37,988 nt of DNA from a virus, in IMG/VR virus record IMGVR_UViG_3300029951_000071, positions 1 to 37,988 of that record. One strand, written 5' to 3'. The notes below the pieces were generated by a model. That model was not told where the DNA came from. It was given only the letters and a program-made list of their open reading frames with translations, and ran no database searches. This document shows, one piece after another, positions 8,045-14,647 of the stretch (its first letter is position 1; every line of letters starts with the position of its first letter). Made by a program: the position numbers and the translations under genes.

Positions 8045-8113
8045 CCACTGGGTTAGCTAAATCGAACCCAGTAGGTTACCTACTGGGTATCCTGCTGGGT
8101 AACCTACTGGGTT
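8045..8113. repeat. 12-bp iterons with perfect palindrome (possible origin)
   Basis: On the plus strand three 12-mers abut each other: acctactgggta (8078-8089), tcctgctgggta (8090-8101) and acctactgggtt (8102-8113). An inverted copy, acccagtaggt (8066-8076), pairs with 8078-8088 around a single t as a perfect 11-bp palindrome. A weaker direct copy (ccactgggtt) is at 8045-8054. The array overlaps the end of the DUF1376-type gene and is followed by an AT-rich stretch. Iterons inside or next to a replication-associated gene are a common origin layout, so an origin or operator is plausible; this is inference. Confidence 0.6.
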
Positions 8114-8451
8114 TTGTTTAGCGACTTCCGGCGTCCGCCTTTTGCGCCGTTTTCCCGCGCCGCTTTAATCTTTGGTTGAGCGGCTTCTATTTCCTTGTCC
8201 GCCCTATGATTATGGCGCATCCCATCGGAATCTGAAATGGGGAAAAATCGATCTGCAACCGACATCACAGATCGACGCTCAACGATGCTCGCCGCTCGGC
8301 AAATCCGACACAACGTTTCTTGGTCCGCTGCGAGAGGCTTTTCTGTGGAAAAATATGTGTCCAAAAGCATCGTGAAAACGCCGTGCTGAATCAGCGTTAG
8401 GTCGGCCGTGTCGCGCTGATAATCGCCCATGTAGCGCTTATAAAAGTTCAT
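8104..8451 (-). CDS. DUF1376/YdaU-like protein, C-terminus cut by amber codons
   Basis: 115 residues from the ATG at 8451, with AGGTG upstream. The sequence MNFYKRYMGDYQRDTADLTL, then HGVFTMLLDTYFSTEKPL and the C-terminal helix ending in ARENGAKGGRRKS match the DUF1376 (YdaU-like) pattern. That family lies next to replication genes in many phages and Rac-type prophages; its exact role is unsettled. Family members usually carry a longer Gln/Pro-rich tail. Here the frame meets TAG after NKTQ, reads VTQQDTQ, meets TAG again, and then continues with tail-like sequence, so the tail is truncated or decayed within the 12-bp repeats. It overlaps the preceding gene by 14 bases. Confidence 0.7.
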   Translation of the reverse strand: MNFYKRYMGDYQRDTADLTLIQHGVFTMLLDTYFSTEKPLAADQETLCRICRAASIVERRSVMSVADRFFPISDSDGMRHNHRADKEIEAAQPKIKAARENGAKGGRRKSLNKTQ

Positions 8452-8845
8452 TTGACACCTGTTGACAATTCGCAAATTGTGCCGGCAGTGGGCTGATAAA
8501 ATCTGACCGAGCAGGCTCCATTTGTAAATTTTCTTGGGGCAAAAACTCTTGCCGTGCATCACGAAAATCATGATCACCCTCAACACGAACCGATCCGTCG
8601 GATCGATACCAACACCAGGGCGAGCCGCGCCGATGCGGCCACACTCGGCCCGTTAGGTGAACGTAGCCGGCGCACGAACAGGAGGCGTCTCGCGAATTTC
8701 GCCTACACATCCAGCCATCCACCCGATAGACGTCGTTGCCGCAGTTGCCGCAGTTGCCGCAGGTCATCGGCCTGATGTACTGGTCAGGGTGTTTGGGCAA
8801 CGTGCGCCTGGCGCCGCACTTGCGGCACCGACATGGAAAGCGCAC
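8438..8845 (-). CDS. Cys-rich zinc-ribbon-like phage protein
   Basis: 135 residues from a GTG at 8845, two bases after the stop of the regulator gene. The N-terminal half is full of CxxC pairs: CRCRKCGARRTL, then MTCGNCGNCGN, followed by VDGWMCRR and CSCAGYVHLTGR. It matches a small Cys-rich family I know from phages of Burkholderiales and relatives (CxxC ... VD.WM.RR ... C.C.GY ... HRRGS). It probably binds zinc; the function is unknown. The C-terminal 45 residues (after EGDHDFRD) look less conserved and overlap the next gene. The CGNCGNCGN region arises from a 9-base repeat. Confidence 0.65.
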   Translation of the reverse strand: MRFPCRCRKCGARRTLPKHPDQYIRPMTCGNCGNCGNDVYRVDGWMCRRNSRDASCSCAGYVHLTGRVWPHRRGSPWCWYRSDGSVRVEGDHDFRDARQEFLPQENLQMEPARSDFISPLPAQFANCQQVSNELL

Positions 8846-8847
8846 GA

Positions 8848-9051
8848 TTATTCAGCCTGATAAACGGTGATTCTTTTGAGTCTCAGCGCCCGCAATATCA
8901 GCGGCGACGGCGCCTGTTTAGCGCGTAAAACTCTCGATATATAGACGCTCGATACATCCATTTGTGCGGCCAGCGCCACTTGTGAGCCGGCCTCTTTCAC
9001 CTTGGCGCGAAGCATGTCGCGCACCGATTCAATTGTCAGAATATTATCCAC
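8848..9051 (-). CDS. Cro/CI-like helix-turn-helix regulator
   Basis: 67 residues. I chose the GTG at 9051 because AAGGAGGAGGA lies seven bases upstream; an in-frame start further up would swallow this site. The core QVALAAQMDVSSVYISRVLR is a classic helix-turn-helix (helix, turn at MDVS, recognition helix). It faces the plus-strand early operon across about 150 bases, the usual place for a Cro- or repressor-like switch protein acting on the divergent promoters. It is very short, one DNA-binding domain with no dimerisation or cleavage domain, so Cro-like is more likely than CI-like. Confidence 0.75.
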   Translation of the reverse strand: MDNILTIESVRDMLRAKVKEAGSQVALAAQMDVSSVYISRVLRAKQAPSPLILRALRLKRITVYQAE

Positions 9052-9201
9052 AGGTCTATCCTCCTCCTTGCACTCTAGCACGTTATCGGATTTTGTAAAA
9101 TACTATTGTTTTGATGTTTTTGATTAATATTTATTTCTGGGAATTTTATCTTTTTATGTAATACTGACTCATCAGCAGCACAAACCACCTGGAGAATGAA
9201 A
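9052..9201. promoter_or_regulatory. Divergent early control region
   Basis: About 150 AT-rich bases (far richer in A+T than the rest of the genome) between the leftward regulator and the rightward early genes. Both transcripts should start here. Plausible but weak -10-like elements are present (for example TATTTA near 9128 on plus and TAGTAT near 9100 on minus). I could not assign a clear -35/-10 pair or a convincing operator palindrome. The region ends with CTGGAG, the ribosome site of the first early gene. Confidence 0.45.
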
Positions 9202-9441
9202 ATGTTGACGACAGACTTCACCGGCACTTACAACTACGCGGTTGAAGAAGCGAATGCTGAGGCGGATAGCATGCTGGAAGATTTTGCCAATGGCTACTAT
9301 CGCACCAAGGATGAGCTTCACCAAGCCGTCATCAAGACTCGCGATCACTGGATTAAGGTTTTCAACGACGTTGCCGAGATGGGCGAATTTGCTGACGCCT
9401 TCAATGCCAAGTGCTACGCCACTTTCGGCTTTGCAATGTAA
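9202..9441 (+). CDS. First early gene, unknown small protein
   Basis: 79 residues, unrecognised. The ATG at 9202 is seven bases after GGAG; an ATG two codons earlier is only one base away from it and is less likely. The protein is acidic and helical (YAVEEANAEADSMLEDFANG, DHWIKVFNDVAEMGEFADAF) with no export signal. As the first gene of the rightward operon it should be made immediately after infection. Small acidic first-expressed phage proteins often inhibit host functions, but nothing in the sequence shows that here. Confidence 0.65.
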   Translation: MLTTDFTGTYNYAVEEANAEADSMLEDFANGYYRTKDELHQAVIKTRDHWIKVFNDVAEMGEFADAFNAKCYATFGFAM

Positions 9442-9452
9442 GGGGTGATCAA

Positions 9453-9689
9453 ATGAAAGTTCAACAAGTTCAAGATTCCCGTAATCAGCACATCGTCGCG
9501 GTCAACAGGGATGGCGACATGCGTTGTTTTTTCATTGACTCATCTTCGCACACTGCATCGGTTGCCGCTGAAAATCTTCGCCGTGATATAGCTCGTCATG
9601 GCGACGCAGTTCTGGATTTCGCTGCGCTCCCTAAGCTTCGTTCCCGCGTGGCTGCTAGTGGCCGCGTGATTTTTGATCTGCGAGCTTGA
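9453..9689 (+). CDS. Unknown small early protein
   Basis: 78 residues from the ATG at 9453, which follows AAGGGGTG. The protein is strand-rich at the start (MKVQQVQDSRNQHIVAVNRD), then has a helix (VAAENLRRDIARHGDAVLDF) and a short basic end. No family is recognised. It begins 11 bases after the previous gene and reads as part of the same early operon. Confidence 0.6.
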   Translation: MKVQQVQDSRNQHIVAVNRDGDMRCFFIDSSSHTASVAAENLRRDIARHGDAVLDFAALPKLRSRVAASGRVIFDLRA

Positions 9690-9692
9690 GCC

Positions 9693-9827
9693 ATGGACTA
9701 CATTCCGCTCTATCAACCAATTCCCGCGACGCTCTACGACTTCGTGCGGGCCATCCATGCATTTGAACTGATGCGCGTGGCCGAAATTCACAACCTTGCG
9801 TGGAGGTCGAATGTCCAACCATCCTAA
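9693..9827 (+). CDS. 44-residue unknown early protein
   Basis: A short open frame from the ATG at 9693, three bases after the previous stop, ending TAA at 9827 and overlapping the next gene by 17 bases. It encodes MDYIPLYQPIPATLYDFVRA followed by a short helix. Tight packing and protein-like composition support it; there is no strong ribosome site, so expression may depend on coupling. Function unknown. Confidence 0.45.
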   Translation: MDYIPLYQPIPATLYDFVRAIHAFELMRVAEIHNLAWRSNVQPS

Positions 9828-10017
9828 CCCAACCGCCGACGCAATCCGCGCCGCACGCGAATCTGCGCAACTATCCCAAACTGACGCGGCCGTGCTGATT
9901 CATGCGAGTCTTGGCGCATGGCAAAAATGGGAGCAGGGTGATAGGCGCATGCATCCAGCTTTTTGGGAACTTTTTCGGCTTAAATCAGGGGCAGGGAAAG
10001 CAGCACAAACCACATAA
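9811..10017 (+). CDS. Helix-turn-helix early regulator
   Basis: 68 residues from the ATG at 9811, preceded by GGAGG. The stretch AARESAQLSQTDAAVLIHAS, then LGAWQKWEQGDRRMHPAFWELFR, follows the pattern of small HTH proteins (helix, SQTDAA turn, recognition helix with W.KWE.G, and a closing helix). This W-x-x-W-E-x-G form is typical of the Cro/XRE class that binds operator DNA as a dimer. With the leftward regulator it gives the phage two small HTH proteins on either side of the control region. Confidence 0.7.
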   Translation: MSNHPNPTADAIRAARESAQLSQTDAAVLIHASLGAWQKWEQGDRRMHPAFWELFRLKSGAGKAAQTT

Positions 10018-10033
10018 CAACAGGAGCAAGATC

Positions 10034-10240
10034 ATGCAGACCACCGTTAGCGAGATGTACCTGGAAGGCATCAAGGAAGGCCGCGAGAGACTGACCAAGT
10101 ACGGTTGCGATGCCAACGAGGAATTGGCGTCTTTGAACCGAACACTCAGGAGCTTTACGGCAAGTTCGCCAGTCGGTCAGATGTTGCGCGGCGAACGTGA
10201 TTTCTGGCGCAACCAATTGAACAAAGCGAGGGCAGCATGA
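10034..10240 (+). CDS. Unknown small early protein
   Basis: 68 residues from the ATG at 10034, with AGGAG eight bases upstream. Mostly helical and charged (MYLEGIKEGRERLTKYGCDA, GERDFWRNQLNKARAA). No family recognised. The ERDFWRNQLNKA ending resembles RAERDFWVAHWN in the next gene, so the two may share a short helical motif. Stop overlaps the next start (ATGA). Confidence 0.55.
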   Translation: MQTTVSEMYLEGIKEGRERLTKYGCDANEELASLNRTLRSFTASSPVGQMLRGERDFWRNQLNKARAA

Positions 10241-10377
10241 ACGCTCCCTACCCAGCCACACAGCCGCAGCCGGCCACGCTGCAAGACTACCTTCGTGCTG
10301 AGCGCGACTTCTGGGTCGCGCACTGGAACGCCGTTAAGGGCGTGCATCCGATCAAAAAACATGCATTCAATACCTAG
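10237..10377 (+). CDS. 46-residue unknown early protein
   Basis: Begins with the ATG of an ATGA overlap at 10237 and ends TAG at 10377. A Pro/Gln-rich start (MNAPYPATQPQPATLQDYLR) leads into AERDFWVAHWNAVKGVH, similar to the ERDFWRNQLN helix of the previous protein. Coupled translation with the upstream gene is likely. Function unknown. Confidence 0.5.
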   Translation: MNAPYPATQPQPATLQDYLRAERDFWVAHWNAVKGVHPIKKHAFNT

Positions 10378-10432
10378 CCGAAGTGGTATCGGCGTGTGAA
10401 ACTTTTGTAATTAACCATTGAAAGGAATCATC

Positions 10433-10720
10433 ATGGCATCAGTAATTGGTAAAAAGGTAATTGTTCGCACATATTCGGCAGGCGTGCATTTCGGCACATT
10501 GGCGGCGCTCGACGGCAAGAATGCCACGCTGACCGATACGCGCCGAATCTGGTATTGGGAGGGCGCATTCACACTTTCGGCAATCGCGCTCGATGGACTG
10601 AGCAAAAAATCAAAACTTAGCGTGGCGGTGCCGGAATTGATCCTGACCGAAGCAATCGAAATTATCCCCGTCAGCGACAAGGCCGAGAAGATTTTGACTG
10701 ACATGCTAGCTCACAAGTGA
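10433..10720 (+). CDS. DUF6948-like phage protein
   Basis: 95 residues. Start is the ATG at 10433, six bases after AAGGA. The protein has an N-terminal small beta-barrel-like region (KKVIVRTYSAGVHFGTLAAL, then DTRRIWYWEGAFTLSAIALDG) and a C-terminal half ending in LTEAIEIIPVSDKAEKIL. The G.HFGTL, RRIWYW.GA.TL and EIIP elements match a small family I know from many phages as DUF6948; its function is not known. It ends directly before a strong hairpin, so it may be the last gene of the first early transcript. Confidence 0.7.
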   Translation: MASVIGKKVIVRTYSAGVHFGTLAALDGKNATLTDTRRIWYWEGAFTLSAIALDGLSKKSKLSVAVPELILTEAIEIIPVSDKAEKILTDMLAHK

Positions 10721-10755
10721 TTTTTTCGGCCCGTCAATAACGGGCCGAAATTTCT
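10721..10755 (+). terminator. Terminator-like hairpin after the first early genes
   Basis: A perfect 11-bp stem (TTTCGGCCCGT at 10724-10734 with ACGGGCCGAAA at 10740-10750) with loop CAATA, followed by TTTCT. This is a strong rho-independent-type hairpin with a modest U tract. It sits between the DUF6948-like gene and the (GGGNNC)n array, so the recombination genes beyond it would need read-through, antitermination or their own promoter. Confidence 0.65.
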
Positions 10756-10759
10756 CATC

Positions 10760-10858
10760 ATGCTGACAGACGAAGACAAAGAAGGCGGGTCCGGGTCCGG
10801 GTACGGGCACGGGGACGGGCACGGGGACGGGTACGGGCACGGGGACGGGTCCGGTTAA
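10760..10858 (+). CDS. Short Gly-X repeat protein (first copy)
   Basis: 32 residues: the leader MLTDEDKEG followed by 11 Gly-X units (X = Ser, Tyr, His or Asp) and TAA. The leader and first repeat units are identical in DNA to the next gene, so the two are a duplication. No good ribosome site precedes it. It may be a decayed or alternative copy, or the open frame may exist only because the hexamer repeat has no stop codons. Confidence 0.4.
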   Translation: MLTDEDKEGGSGSGYGHGDGHGDGYGHGDGSG

Positions 10859-11170
10859 TTGGAGACTGCAATGCTGACAGACGAAGACAAAGAAGGCGGG
10901 TCCGGGTCCGGGTCCGGGTACGGGCACGGGCACGGGCACGGGGACGGGCACGGGGACGGGCACGGGCACGGGTCCGGGCACGGGTACGGGTCCGGGTCCG
11001 GGTCCGGGTACAGGCACGGGGACGGGCACGGGTCCGGGTACGGGTACGGGCACGGGTACGGGTACGGGTACGGGCACGGGTCCGGGTCCGGGGACGAGTA
11101 CGGGTGCGGGTACGGGTCCGGGTCCGGGCACGGGTACGGGGACGGGGACGGGGACGGGGACGGGGACGGG
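10787..11170 (+). repeat. (GGGNNC)n hexanucleotide array, G-quadruplex type
   Basis: Two blocks of GGGNNC units, 11 units at 10787-10852 and 45 units at 10898-11167 plus a final GGG. They are separated by a spacer that includes a second copy of the 27-base leader. Almost every unit keeps GGG and the last C; the middle varies among TC, TA, CA and GA. G-triplets recur every six bases with three-base loops, so the plus strand satisfies the canonical quadruplex pattern many times over and the minus strand is C-rich. All six frames are open across it for this reason. Confidence 0.9.
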
Positions 11171-11173
11171 TGA
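10871..11173 (+). CDS. Gly-X repeat protein (second copy)
   Basis: 100 residues: MLTDEDKEG, then 45 Gly-X units and a last Gly. X is almost always Ser (TCC), Tyr (TAC), His (CAC) or Asp (GAC), with single Cys and broken units (YRHG, DEYG). The ATG has GGAG six bases upstream, better than the first copy, so translation is plausible. A Gly/His/Asp/Tyr repeat would be disordered and could bind metal, but the DNA repeat rather than the protein may be what matters. The next gene (RecE-like) starts 12 bases after the stop. Confidence 0.5.
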   Translation: MLTDEDKEGGSGSGSGYGHGHGHGDGHGDGHGHGSGHGYGSGSGSGYRHGDGHGSGYGYGHGYGYGYGHGSGSGDEYGCGYGSGSGHGYGDGDGDGDGDG

Positions 11174-11184
11174 TAAAGGAAAAA

Positions 11185-12102
11185 ATGATGCAACCGGGAA
11201 TTTTCCAAATTTCAGACGAGCAATACCATGCCGATCCGTGCAGCGAGCCGAGTCTGTCAAGAAGTCTCCTGAAGTTGCTCGTGAATGAGTCGCCGCGCCA
11301 CGCATGGTACGCGCATCCGCGCCTCAATCCAGCATACCAGGGCGAGGAAAAAAGTAAGTTCGACCTAGGTACGGTGGCGCATGCGCTGGTGCTGCAAGGA
11401 ATCGATCGAATGGAAATCGTGGACGCGACAGACTGGCGCACCAAGGCGGCAAAGGAGGCGCGAGACGATGCGAGGCTGCGTGGGATGGTGCCTCTGCTCA
11501 CCCATCAAGCGGAAGACGCTCTGGCGATGGTTGGGGCCTTCCATGCGGCTGTTGCGAACTGCGCCGACTTGTCGGGCATCACGCTTGCCGATGGGAAGGC
11601 CGAACAGGCGATTATTTGGCGCGACATACAACGAGGCGGAGAATACGTTATGTGCCGCGCCAAGCCGGATTGGCGGTCCAACGATGGAGCATTGTTGATC
11701 GATTACAAAACAACCAGTGGAAGCTCATCGCCGGCTGCGGCAGAGCGTCAGATAATGGGGCAACTGGACGGCGACATCCAGGCGGCGTTCTACCTGCGCG
11801 GAAACAAGGCAGTTTGCGGAGTCGATGCGCAATTCGTTTTTGCGGTTCAGGAAACGAGTGCGCCTTATGCCGTCTCGTTCATCGGCGTGTCGCCAACCTA
11901 CATGGCGCTCGGCGAGGATAAATGCCGCGTCGGTATCTCGCTATTCGGCGAATGTCTGCGGCGCAACGAATGGCCGGGATTCGAGAAGCGTATTTATTGG
12001 AGCGAGCCGAAAGCTTGGCAGTTGGGCGCGTGGGCTGATAAGCAGAATTTGGAGGCGATGAATGGCAGTGATCAGGATGCCCAAAGGCAAGGTTCCGAAT
12101 AG
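11185..12102 (+). CDS. RecE-like exonuclease (PD-(D/E)XK)
   Basis: 305 residues. I chose the ATG at 11185 because AAAGGA lies just upstream; the frame is open further back only through the hexamer array. The C-terminal half contains [11 protein letters not shown] followed by LLIDYKTTS, the D...D-x-K catalytic core of the RecE/exonuclease VIII (DUF3799-type) nucleases. A conserved [20 protein letters not shown] start and a Gln-rich helix ([20 protein letters not shown]) also fit. The enzyme resects duplex ends to give 3' single strands for annealing. It overlaps the HNH gene by 41 bases and is followed by a DUF1351-like protein and a Sak4-like ATPase, a normal phage recombination module. Confidence 0.85.
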   Translation: MMQPGIFQISDEQYHADPCSEPSLSRSLLKLLVNESPRHAWYAHPRLNPAYQGEEKSKFDLGTVAHALVLQGIDRMEIVDATDWRTKAAKEARDDARLRGMVPLLTHQAEDALAMVGAFHAAVANCADLSGITLADGKAEQAIIWRDIQRGGEYVMCRAKPDWRSNDGALLIDYKTTSGSSSPAAAERQIMGQLDGDIQAAFYLRGNKAVCGVDAQFVFAVQETSAPYAVSFIGVSPTYMALGEDKCRVGISLFGECLRRNEWPGFEKRIYWSEPKAWQLGAWADKQNLEAMNGSDQDAQRQGSE

Positions 12103-12463
12103 CGAAGACGTTCGACGTCTACGAAAAAAAATCGCGGAACTTAAGGGCGATGTGGAAAAGCTGGAGCGGCGCAAGGAAGAAAGAACGGCGGAATTCGGAA
12201 TGGTGCCGTATCGCGTCGGCATGGGGAATCGGTTCTATTCAACTAAGGAATGGCGAGAGTTGCGCTACCAAGTTCTCAGGGAAAACGCAAAGAAAAACGG
12301 CGGGAAAGCGAAGTGCGAGCAGTGCGGCGCGCATGCCGGTGAAAGGCCGCTTGAGGTGGACCATTGCAAGCCTCGTTCGCTGTTCCCGCATTTGGAGTTG
12401 GTGAAGCACAATTTGCAGGTTCTTTGTCATGACTGCAATCAGGGCAAGGGAAGTTCAATTTAA
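12062..12463 (+). CDS. HNH endonuclease
   Basis: 133 residues from the ATG at 12062, with GGAGG nearby. An N-terminal coiled coil (RRLRKKIAELKGDVEKLERR) leads to FYSTKEWRELRYQVLREN and then the HNH fold: CEQCG, LEVDHCKPRS with the catalytic His, the central Asn in HNLQVLC, and CHDCNQGKG. The two CxxC pairs hold a structural zinc. It lies inside the recombination module, overlapping the exonuclease gene, rather than next to terminase, so a role in recombination or repair, or a homing-type nuclease, is as likely as packaging. Confidence 0.85.
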   Translation: MAVIRMPKGKVPNSEDVRRLRKKIAELKGDVEKLERRKEERTAEFGMVPYRVGMGNRFYSTKEWRELRYQVLRENAKKNGGKAKCEQCGAHAGERPLEVDHCKPRSLFPHLELVKHNLQVLCHDCNQGKGSSI

Positions 12464-12476
12464 CCGGAGAGTGGAT

Positions 12477-13532
12477 ATGGAATACAAGATCGCAGAATAT
12501 TCGGCAACAGCCGCAGCATTGGCAGACCTAAATCACAGATTCAAGGGCGTGGTGTTCGACGTGTCGAAAAAGGAGGGCATGGTAGATGCAGTAAAGGCGA
12601 GAGCCGAATTGCGCGGATATTACGTCTCTCTCGAAAAGATGCGAAAGGAATTGAAGGCGCCGGCATTGGAGCGATCACGTCTGATCGACCATGAAGCAAA
12701 GATACTGGATGCAGAAATTCATGCGCTGCACGATCCAATTGACGAAACGATAAAATCGGAAGAAACGCGGAAAGAGCGAGAGCGCGAAGAAAGATTGCAG
12801 GCCGAGGCCAATCGCAAGGATGAAATCAACGCAAAGATTGCGAGAATTATCGAAGCGCCAGCAAAATTCGCCGGAAAGACATCCGGAGAGATAAGGGTGG
12901 CGTTGGATCAAATGCGCGGAATTGACGTGTCTACCTGGGCGCAAGAATTCGAAGTGAAGGCAGACGAGGCGAAAAAGAACGGAGTAGCCGCACTGGAGCA
13001 GTTGCTTGCCGGAACAGAGGAATCCGAAAAGGCGAAGGCTGAAGAGGAGGCGCGAATCGCCAGAGAGCGAGAAGAACTGGCACGGCTGCGTGCCGAACAG
13101 GAGCAGAGGAGCCGACAAGAGCAGGCCAGGATAGCGGAGGAAATACGAGTGCGCGCCGAGCAAGAGGCGATGCACCGAGCTAAGATCGAGGCGGAAGAGC
13201 GCGCCAGTCGAGAGCGCATAGAGGCTGCGGAACGTATTGCGCGTCAAGCCAGAGATGCCGAGGAGGCGAAGCTCAAGGCAGAACGTGACGCGGAAGAAAA
13301 GCGCATCAAGCAGGAGCGCGACCGAGTCGAAGCCGAACAGCGAAAGCTACACGAGGAGCAACGTCAAGCCAGAGATGCCGAGGAGGCGAAGCTTCGCGAA
13401 ATAAAGCGTCAAGAAAATGAAATGCTTGACGCCAAGATGATGCTTTCGACATTCCGAGAAAGGTTCGGAAAGATTGAGGAATTTGCGCCAGTCATAAAGG
13501 CGATCAATCAAGTTCTAAAGGTGGCAAAGTGA
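12477..13532 (+). CDS. DUF1351-like coiled-coil protein of the recombination module
   Basis: 351 residues from the ATG at 12477 (GGAGAG upstream). The N-terminal 130 residues (YKIAEYSATAAALADLNHRF, VKARAELRGYYVSLEKMRKE, LKAPALERSRLIDHEAKIL) match what I know as the DUF1351 pattern. That family sits beside RecE-, RecT- and ERF-type genes and may bind or protect DNA ends. Residues about 200-320 are a continuous Glu/Arg/Lys/Ala coiled coil. A perfect 32-base repeat (13242-13273 and 13362-13393) encodes RQARDAEEAKL twice, evidence of internal duplication. The stop overlaps the next start (GTGA). Confidence 0.7.
   Translation: MEYKIAEYSATAAALADLNHRFKGVVFDVSKKEGMVDAVKARAELRGYYVSLEKMRKELKAPALERSRLIDHEAKILDAEIHALHDPIDETIKSEETRKEREREERLQAEANRKDEINAKIARIIEAPAKFAGKTSGEIRVALDQMRGIDVSTWAQEFEVKADEAKKNGVAALEQLLAGTEESEKAKAEEEARIAREREELARLRAEQEQRSRQEQARIAEEIRVRAEQEAMHRAKIEAEERASRERIEAAERIARQARDAEEAKLKAERDAEEKRIKQERDRVEAEQRKLHEEQRQARDAEEAKLREIKRQENEMLDAKMMLSTFRERFGKIEEFAPVIKAINQVLKVAK
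13242..13393 (+). repeat. 32-bp direct repeat within the coiled-coil gene
   Basis: Bases 13242-13273 and 13362-13393 are identical and 120 bases apart (40 codons, in frame). Both encode the same coiled-coil motif. They mark an in-frame duplication and a possible site for deletion or length variation by recombination. Confidence 0.85.
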
Positions 13533-14647
13533 CATTCACATTCAGGCCAGCAATACGCGAAGGCGTAAATCTGCTGATTGGCATCGCAGGCGGAACCGGA
13601 TCAGGGAAAACTTTCTCAGCGATGCGCATGGCATCAGGCATTGCCGGTGATCGTCGCTTTGCGGTAATCGATACCGAGAATGGACGTGCCCGCCACTACG
13701 CGGACCGCTTCCAATTCGACGTGTGCGATCTGGCAGCGCCGTTCCGCCCGGACAGCTACGCAGAGGCGATCCTGGCCGCTGACAAGGCTGGTTATCCGGT
13801 GATCGTCGTTGACTCGATGTCGCACGTTTGGGCCGGAGATGGCGGCGTACTGGACTGGCAGGAAGAAGAGCTTGACCGGATGGCCGGCGACGATTGGAAG
13901 AAGCGCGAGTCCGTAAAAATGGCTGCTTGGATTCGACCCAAGGGAGCGCACAAGCAGATGGTGCAGAAGCTGCTGCAAGTCAAGGCGCATTTGATTCTGT
14001 GCTTCCGGGCAGAGCCGAAAATTGAAATGGTAAAGAACGAAAAGGGCAAGATGGAAATCATTGCCAAGCAGTCGTTGACCGGGCTGGATGGCTGGATACC
14101 GGTCTGCGAAAAGAGTCTGCCTTTCGAGCTTACCGTCTCGTTCCTCATGACCGCAGACCGGCCAGGATATCCGAAGCCGATCAAGTTGCAGGAGCAGCAT
14201 AAGGCGCTATTCCCACTCGATCAGCCAATCGATGAGCGATCCGGCCAGGGCGTTGCCGCATGGGCCAAGGGCGGCAAGGTCGAGCCGACGAAGGAGCAAG
14301 GTTTAGCGAATGCAATAAAAGAAGCAGGATTTGAGGTTGCGGACGTTCTGAGGGTTTGGAAAAAGAATTCGCTCGCCGAAGTAACGGACGTAGGAGCGGC
14401 GATTGCATGGCTGGTAAAGGTGAAGGCCAAGCTTGCAGTGCAAGCGGCGCCTGAGACCGCCTCGCAAGCCGCAGGACCATCCAAGGTCACCGTCGAATGG
14501 CTGATGGGGCGATTCGATGCCTCCACCGACGTGGATTTACTGAAGGCCGACGGAGCGTTGATCGAGGAACTTCCCGAATCCGACCGTGACCAGGCGAACG
14601 AATCCTATGCCTACAACTTTGACCGACTGACGAAAGGTGCGCCATGA
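13529..14647 (+). CDS. Sak4-like RecA-fold ATPase
   Basis: 372 residues from a GTG at 13529 (AAAGGTGG upstream, GTGA overlap). Walker A is GGTGSGKTFSAM (about 21-32); Walker B is PVIVVDSMSHVW (about 87-98). The order of motifs, AVIDTENGRA after Walker A and VKAHLILCFRAEPK later, fits the phage AAA/RecA-like ATPases of the Sak4 type. These act as single-strand annealing or exchange proteins with a partner exonuclease. The C-terminal third is a separate helical tail (KEQGLANAIKEAGFEVADVL, VEWLMGRFDASTDVDLLKAD), probably a helper-domain. Its place after RecE-like and DUF1351-like genes supports the recombination role. Confidence 0.8.
   Translation: MTFTFRPAIREGVNLLIGIAGGTGSGKTFSAMRMASGIAGDRRFAVIDTENGRARHYADRFQFDVCDLAAPFRPDSYAEAILAADKAGYPVIVVDSMSHVWAGDGGVLDWQEEELDRMAGDDWKKRESVKMAAWIRPKGAHKQMVQKLLQVKAHLILCFRAEPKIEMVKNEKGKMEIIAKQSLTGLDGWIPVCEKSLPFELTVSFLMTADRPGYPKPIKLQEQHKALFPLDQPIDERSGQGVAAWAKGGKVEPTKEQGLANAIKEAGFEVADVLRVWKKNSLAEVTDVGAAIAWLVKVKAKLAVQAAPETASQAAGPSKVTVEWLMGRFDASTDVDLLKADGALIEELPESDRDQANESYAYNFDRLTKGAP

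Larger units (their letters stand above)
7181..8103. other. Non-coding or gene-poor stretch between early-left and late operons
   Basis: About 0.9 kb with no convincing gene. It has an AT-rich end next to the late promoter, a G-run cluster at 7269-7287, an AT-rich patch near 7850-7900 and the palindrome/iteron cluster at its right edge. Two open frames exist: plus 7223-7606 and minus 7577-8014. Neither has a good ribosome site or recognisable protein features. From about 7890 to 8030 the minus strand continues the reading frame of the DUF1376-type gene beyond its stop codons with protein-like sequence (for example LANQNQSKP), so part of this stretch may be decayed coding sequence. Confidence 0.5.

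Noticed and set aside
8078-8113. Genome-wide TAG to Gln recoding
   Set aside because: TAG is used as a normal stop at several genes (for example ending at 10377, 12102, 16486 and 16816).
10787-11170. Diversity-generating retroelement target or CRISPR array
   Set aside because: No reverse transcriptase, template repeat or accessory protein; units are six bases without spacers.
10706-11501. Long minus-strand frames through the hexamer array (Pro-Val and Arg-Thr/Pro-Arg repeats)
   Set aside because: A six-base repeat without stop triplets opens all six frames; no starts with ribosome sites, and neighbouring plus-strand genes explain the DNA.
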